Part shown: piece after piece, positions 60,956-64,000 of the stretch
How positions within the stretch are numbered: position 1 is the stretch's first letter
Layout: each line of letters begins with the position of its first letter
From: Acidimicrobiia bacterium
Lineage (GTDB): Bacteria; Actinomycetota; Acidimicrobiia; Acidimicrobiales; CAIXPF01
Length of the DNA: 64,000 bases
NCBI GenBank assembly: GCA_947476745.1
Contig: CANJRG010000001.1
Coordinates: 124,001 to 188,000, forward strand
Direction of reading: 5' to 3'
Notes under the pieces: model-generated
Databases searched by the model: none
The model's input: the letters and a program-made list of their open reading frames with translations, nothing else
Told to the model about the DNA's origin: nothing
Made by a program: the position numbers and the translations under genes

Positions 60956-62212
60956 TCAGCGATCGGCGCCCCGCCGGAGATCGGCCAGCACCGTCTCGCC
61001 GGTGCGCCGGCCCGAGTACAGCGCCCCCTGGATCGACGCGGTGTCCCGATGGTCGCCGCACACATACCGACCGGACCCGAGCCGGACCCGTCGCTTCATG
61101 GGGCTGTGCGGCGCCTGCACCGGCTGACCGTGCACGATGGTGTCCACCCGCACCGTGCGCCAGTGGGCGACCGACGCACCGAACCACCAGGCGAGTTGGT
61201 TGCGCACGGCGGTCGCCACCTCGACATCGGCCCGGCCGGGCACCGCCGCGGCGATCAGCGCCGAGCCCGCCGGCGCGTACCCCGGCGCCACGTTCGACAG
61301 CACCGCCACGTTGCAGGCGGGACCGCGGCCGGTCCCGTCGAGCAGCAATGTCCGGTGATCCACCGGGGCTTCGTCCGCGGCGAACCACACACAGGCGGCC
61401 GCCTTGGACCCGACCGGCGCGAGGCCGAGCAGACTGCAGGCAGTCGGCCCGTCCGTGGCCACCACCACCACCCGGGCCCGGATCGGTGCGCCACCGGCCA
61501 CGTGCACGGTGCGACCCTCAACCCGTTCCACCCTGGCCCCGAGCTGCACGACACCGTCGGGCAACCGCGCCGCGAGCTGGGCGGACACTGCGCCCATGCC
61601 GGCGTCGGGCACCGCGGCGTCGCCCATCGACAGCGAGCGAAAGATCAGCTCGAACATGCGGCTGGTGGTCCCGAGGTCGGGGTCGAGCTGGATCCCGGCA
61701 ACCAACGGCCGGAAGAACTGCTCGATCATCCCGGCGGAGAACCCCCGGCGGATCAGCGCATCCGCCGTCGTGCTGTCTGGCCGGCGTGCCAGGGCGGCAG
61801 CGGACGTCGCGGTCACGTCATGACGCAGCCGGGCGACGCGCGCCTTGTCGGCCACGGTGCCGATCGGCGAGGCGGCCGTGGCCAGCAGCGTGGTGGGCTG
61901 GCGGAACGGATCGGTCAGACGGGCGAACCCGTCGCCGCGCCACACCCTGGCACCCGGCTCGAACCGACCCAGCCGCAGCGTCTCGAGATCGAGCTGGCCG
62001 CGCACCTCGGGATAGGCGGTGAGCAGGATCTGGAAGCCCCGGTCGAGCCGGAAGCCGTCGACCTGATCGGTGCGTACCCGCCCGCCGACCCCGTCGGAAG
62101 CCTCGAGCACCACGGTGTGCAGGCCCGCCGCGGCGGTGACCCGCGCCGCCGCCAGACCGGCCAGGCCCGCCCCGACCACCACCACATCGACGTCCTCAGC
62201 ACGGTCGCTCAT
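60956..62212 (-). CDS. FAD-dependent amine-oxidase/phytoene-desaturase-like oxidoreductase
   Basis: This 418-residue flavoprotein has an N-terminal dinucleotide fold VVVVGAGLAGLAAARVTAAA, the GG-doublet motif LEASDGVGGRVRTD, and a C-terminal FAD block RYVCGDHRDTASIQGALYSG. The substrate domain includes SAGMIEQFFRPLVAGIQLD, seen in protoporphyrinogen-oxidase-like and carotenoid-type oxidoreductases. The substrate is not known, and no carotenoid or haem genes are adjacent. It is divergent from the enoyl-CoA hydratase at 62257 across 44 bases. Confidence 0.88.
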   Translation of the reverse strand: MSDRAEDVDVVVVGAGLAGLAAARVTAAAGLHTVVLEASDGVGGRVRTDQVDGFRLDRGFQILLTAYPEVRGQLDLETLRLGRFEPGARVWRGDGFARLTDPFRQPTTLLATAASPIGTVADKARVARLRHDVTATSAAALARRPDSTTADALIRRGFSAGMIEQFFRPLVAGIQLDPDLGTTSRMFELIFRSLSMGDAAVPDAGMGAVSAQLAARLPDGVVQLGARVERVEGRTVHVAGGAPIRARVVVVATDGPTACSLLGLAPVGSKAAACVWFAADEAPVDHRTLLLDGTGRGPACNVAVLSNVAPGYAPAGSALIAAAVPGRADVEVATAVRNQLAWWFGASVAHWRTVRVDTIVHGQPVQAPHSPMKRRVRLGSGRYVCGDHRDTASIQGALYSGRRTGETVLADLRRGADR

Positions 62213-62256
62213 GCAGCCAGCCTGATCTGCTCGGCGTCGCCGGGCAAACTCCGGGA

Positions 62257-63033
62257 ATGGGATCAACCGTGCTGTACGAGTGCCAGGACCACATCGCCAC
62301 CATCACCTACAACCGCCCCGAGGCCCGCAACGCCATCAACACCGAGCTACGACGCGACCTCAACGCCGCCTGGGTGCGCTTCCGGGACGACGACGCCGCC
62401 TGGGTCGGCATCGTCACCGGGGCCGGCTCGGCCTTCTGCGCCGGTGCCGACCTGAAGGACCCTGGTGGCGCGGTCGGGGCCGGTGGACACAGCTTCTGGG
62501 AGATCCCCTCGGCGCAATCGCTCGAATCGGGCCTCGAGGTGTGGAAGCCGGTGATCGCGGCGGTCAACGGCCCCGCCATCGGGTTCGGGCTCACCATGGT
62601 GGCGTCGTGCGACTTCGTGATCGCCTCGGAGCAGGCGTCGTTCTCCTTCCCCGAGGTCCAGCTCGGGGTCCCCACGGTGCAGGGCTCGGTGCGCATGCCG
62701 CGGCTCATCGGCTGGCAGCACGCCATGGAGCTGCTGCTCATCGGCGACCGGGTCTCGGCCGAACGGGCCAAGGAGATGGGCCTGGTGTGGAAGATCGTGC
62801 CCCACGACGAGCTGATGACCGAGGCCCGCACGCTGGCCGAACGGTTGCTCAAGGCGGCGCCGTTGGCAGCCCGTGCGACCAAGGAGATCGCCCGGCGCGG
62901 GCTCGACCTGCCGCTCGTCGACGCGGTCCGCTTCGGCGAGACGATGCGCCGCGTCGCCGCCCAGACCGAGGACGCCAAGTCGTTCCGCCCAGCCACGGCG
63001 AAGGGCGAGCGGCCAACCTGGCAGGCCCGCTGA
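62257..63033 (+). CDS. Enoyl-CoA hydratase/isomerase family protein
   Basis: This 258-residue crotonase-fold protein has ATITYNRPEARNAINTELRR, first oxyanion segment GSAFCAGADLKDPGG, and VIAAVNGPAIGFGLTMVASC for the second, followed by SFSFPEVQLGVPTVQGSVRM. It has Glu at one of the usual catalytic positions (FPEVQLG), and the second position is not an obvious Glu. It is the second crotonase gene in the window and is not closely similar to the one at 18835. A role in acyl-CoA degradation is likely. Confidence 0.9.
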   Translation: MGSTVLYECQDHIATITYNRPEARNAINTELRRDLNAAWVRFRDDDAAWVGIVTGAGSAFCAGADLKDPGGAVGAGGHSFWEIPSAQSLESGLEVWKPVIAAVNGPAIGFGLTMVASCDFVIASEQASFSFPEVQLGVPTVQGSVRMPRLIGWQHAMELLLIGDRVSAERAKEMGLVWKIVPHDELMTEARTLAERLLKAAPLAARATKEIARRGLDLPLVDAVRFGETMRRVAAQTEDAKSFRPATAKGERPTWQAR

Positions 63034-63060
63034 GGGTGCGACGACCCGACCGGGCGTAGG

Positions 63061-63813
63061 TCAGCCGCCGACCGGCACCGGGTCGTTGTCCCGGCTGTAC
63101 CGGGTCGATTCGTGCATCACGGCGAGGTTGAACCGGGCGAAAATCCGCCCGAGACGACCGCCGAGATCCCACCAGGACGACCCGAAGTACGGCGAGCGCG
63201 GGTACTCGTGGTGGTCGTTGTGCATCCCCTCGCCGCAGGTCAGCAACGCCAACCAGCGCTGGTTCGTGGCCTTGTTGTCGTGGGGGCGGCGACCGAGCCA
63301 GTGGCCGAGACCGTTCACACAGCCGCTGAGGAAGATGTACAGCACGGTGTGCACCACCGCGATGATCGCCGCGGTCAGCGGGCCGAACAGCACGACGAGC
63401 AGCGCAACCCCGAGGCCCACGCCCACCATGCCGTGGGAGAACACCATGCGCTCCCAGCGATCCGGCTCGAGATCACGGGCATAGGCCGACAGCGTCTCGG
63501 GTTTATCGGCCTCGCGCCGGTAGTAGAGCACGTTGCCGAGGGTGACGTGCCACACACCCTTCTGGATCGGCGAATGCGGGTCCTGCGGCTCGTCGGAGAA
63601 GACGTGATGCTTACGGTGCACAGCAACCCACTCGCGACGGTCGATGCCGATGGTGAGCCACAGCACGGTCCGCACGGCGAGTTCCAGCGGAGGGGACAAC
63701 GTCATCGCCCGGTGCGACAGCGCTCGGTGCAGATACAGGGTGGTGACGACGTTGGCGAGCTGCGTGATGGCGAAGGCGATCAGCAGCGCAACGGGGAGGG
63801 AGACGCTGAGCAC
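63061..63813 (-). CDS. Membrane fatty-acid (acyl-CoA/acyl-lipid) desaturase
   Basis: This 250-residue di-iron membrane desaturase has the three His boxes: LHRALSHRA (HxxxxH), VHRKHHVFSDEP (HxxHH) and MHNDHHEYPRSPYF (HxxHH). Four membrane helices are expected, at about 5-25, 42-58, 125-145 and 148-170. The family introduces a cis double bond, commonly delta-9, using O2 and a ferredoxin- or cytochrome-type donor. At 250 residues it is a short member without a fused cytochrome b5. The GTG start has a TAGGTT box 6 nt upstream. Confidence 0.92.
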   Translation of the reverse strand: MLSVSLPVALLIAFAITQLANVVTTLYLHRALSHRAMTLSPPLELAVRTVLWLTIGIDRREWVAVHRKHHVFSDEPQDPHSPIQKGVWHVTLGNVLYYRREADKPETLSAYARDLEPDRWERMVFSHGMVGVGLGVALLVVLFGPLTAAIIAVVHTVLYIFLSGCVNGLGHWLGRRPHDNKATNQRWLALLTCGEGMHNDHHEYPRSPYFGSSWWDLGGRLGRIFARFNLAVMHESTRYSRDNDPVPVGG

Positions 63814-63819
63814 GGCGAC

Positions 63820-63825
63820 AACCTA
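63820..63825 (-). promoter_or_regulatory. Putative leaderless -10 box TAGGTT for the desaturase, overlapping the rsmI stop
   Basis: On the minus strand TAGGTT ends 6 nt before the desaturase GTG. Its first three bases are the TAG stop codon of the upstream rsmI gene. Confidence 0.55.
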
Positions 63826-64000
63826 GCGGTGCCCGTCCTCACCGCTGACCTCGACCGGAGCGCCGGCGGGCCGGCGGGCCGCCCCGGCCAACCGGACGGC
63901 GAGGGCGTACACCTCTCGTCGGCTCACCCCGTTGGCGGCGGCCACCTCGGCCGCCACCTCCTTGACGGACCCACCCCGAGCCAGACCCGCGGCCACCGCA
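63823..64000 (-). CDS. rsmI: 16S rRNA (cytidine1402-2'-O)-methyltransferase, C-terminal end (partial)
   Basis: Only the last 58 codons are in the window, ending with TAG at 63823-63825. The frame reads AAGLARGGSVKEVAAEVAAA followed by NGVSRREVYALAVRLAG. This is the RsmI C-terminal helical domain, in which a 'G.s.kevA..va...g..rr.vY.lal' pattern is conserved. The tail after it is Pro/Gly-rich. Location near metG, tatD and rsmA fits the usual gene neighbourhood. The start and catalytic SAM domain lie beyond position 64000. Confidence 0.8.
   Translation of the reverse strand, partial: AVAAGLARGGSVKEVAAEVAAANGVSRREVYALAVRLAGAARRPAGAPVEVSGEDGHR

Overview
The window is very GC-rich, dense, and uses many GTG/TTG starts, which points to an actinobacterium. 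The class is probably Acidimicrobiia or a near relative (inference). The support is a 33-residue bS22 ribosomal peptide of the mycobacterial kind, an F420-type luciferase-like oxidoreductase, a conservon-type sensor kinase with a roadblock protein, and gene order from about 42 to 60 kb that matches the mycobacterial metG-tatD-rsmA-ispE / glmU-prs-rplY-pth / mfd-mazG-eno-ftsB region. Several genes have no Shine-Dalgarno sequence and instead carry a TAnnnT box 6-9 nt before the start codon, as in leaderless actinobacterial transcripts.

Left part (0.7-11.5 kb). A three-gene NAD-type formate dehydrogenase operon opens the window. Its catalytic gene contains an in-frame UGA followed by a SECIS-like hairpin at the E. 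coli fdhF spacing, so it should encode selenocysteine. The alpha subunit is split, and its N-terminal iron-sulfur half lies after the fused diaphorase gene, a permuted order. Then come an FMN-dependent alpha-hydroxy-acid dehydrogenase, a MinD/CpaE-like protein with a degraded P-loop, a luciferase-like oxidoreductase, an alpha/beta hydrolase, tRNA-Leu(UAA), a small unknown protein and a RecB-type nuclease.

NAD region (11.5-18.7 kb). nadA-nadB-nadC form an overlapping operon on the minus strand. Two adjacent palindromes lie upstream of nadA, and an NrtR-type regulator (degenerate Nudix domain plus winged helix) lies nearby. This reads as a local NAD-synthesis regulon. A double-length CaiB/BaiF CoA-transferase sits between them.

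Pilus region (19.7-28 kb). cpaB-tadA-tadB-tadC-prepilin peptidase run on the plus strand. A GT87-like membrane glycosyltransferase and the Flp pilin are on the minus strand, and a LuxR-type regulator with a receiver that cannot be phosphorylated is divergent from the pilin. TadE/F-type minor pilins and a TadZ are not seen here.

Middle (28-42 kb). An acetyltransferase, an aminotransferase, Ppx/GppA and a DUF501 protein are followed by about 11 kb of accessory genes: coxG, a MocA-like nucleotidyltransferase, an acyl-CoA dehydrogenase, a truncated conservon, two XdhC-family genes, coxE, coxD, coxM and coxS. The catalytic coxL is absent. These genes separate ftsB from DUF501-ppx, which adjoin in mycobacteria.

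Right part (42-64 kb). This is a housekeeping block: ftsB, eno, mazG, two SurA-like lipoproteins, mfd, panE-like, pth, rplY, prs, a glmU lacking its acetyltransferase end, tRNA-Gln, bS22, ispE, rsmA, tatD, metG, rmuC, an FAD oxidoreductase, enoyl-CoA hydratase, a fatty-acid desaturase and the 3' end of rsmI. No CRISPR array, insertion sequence, rRNA or phage module was seen.
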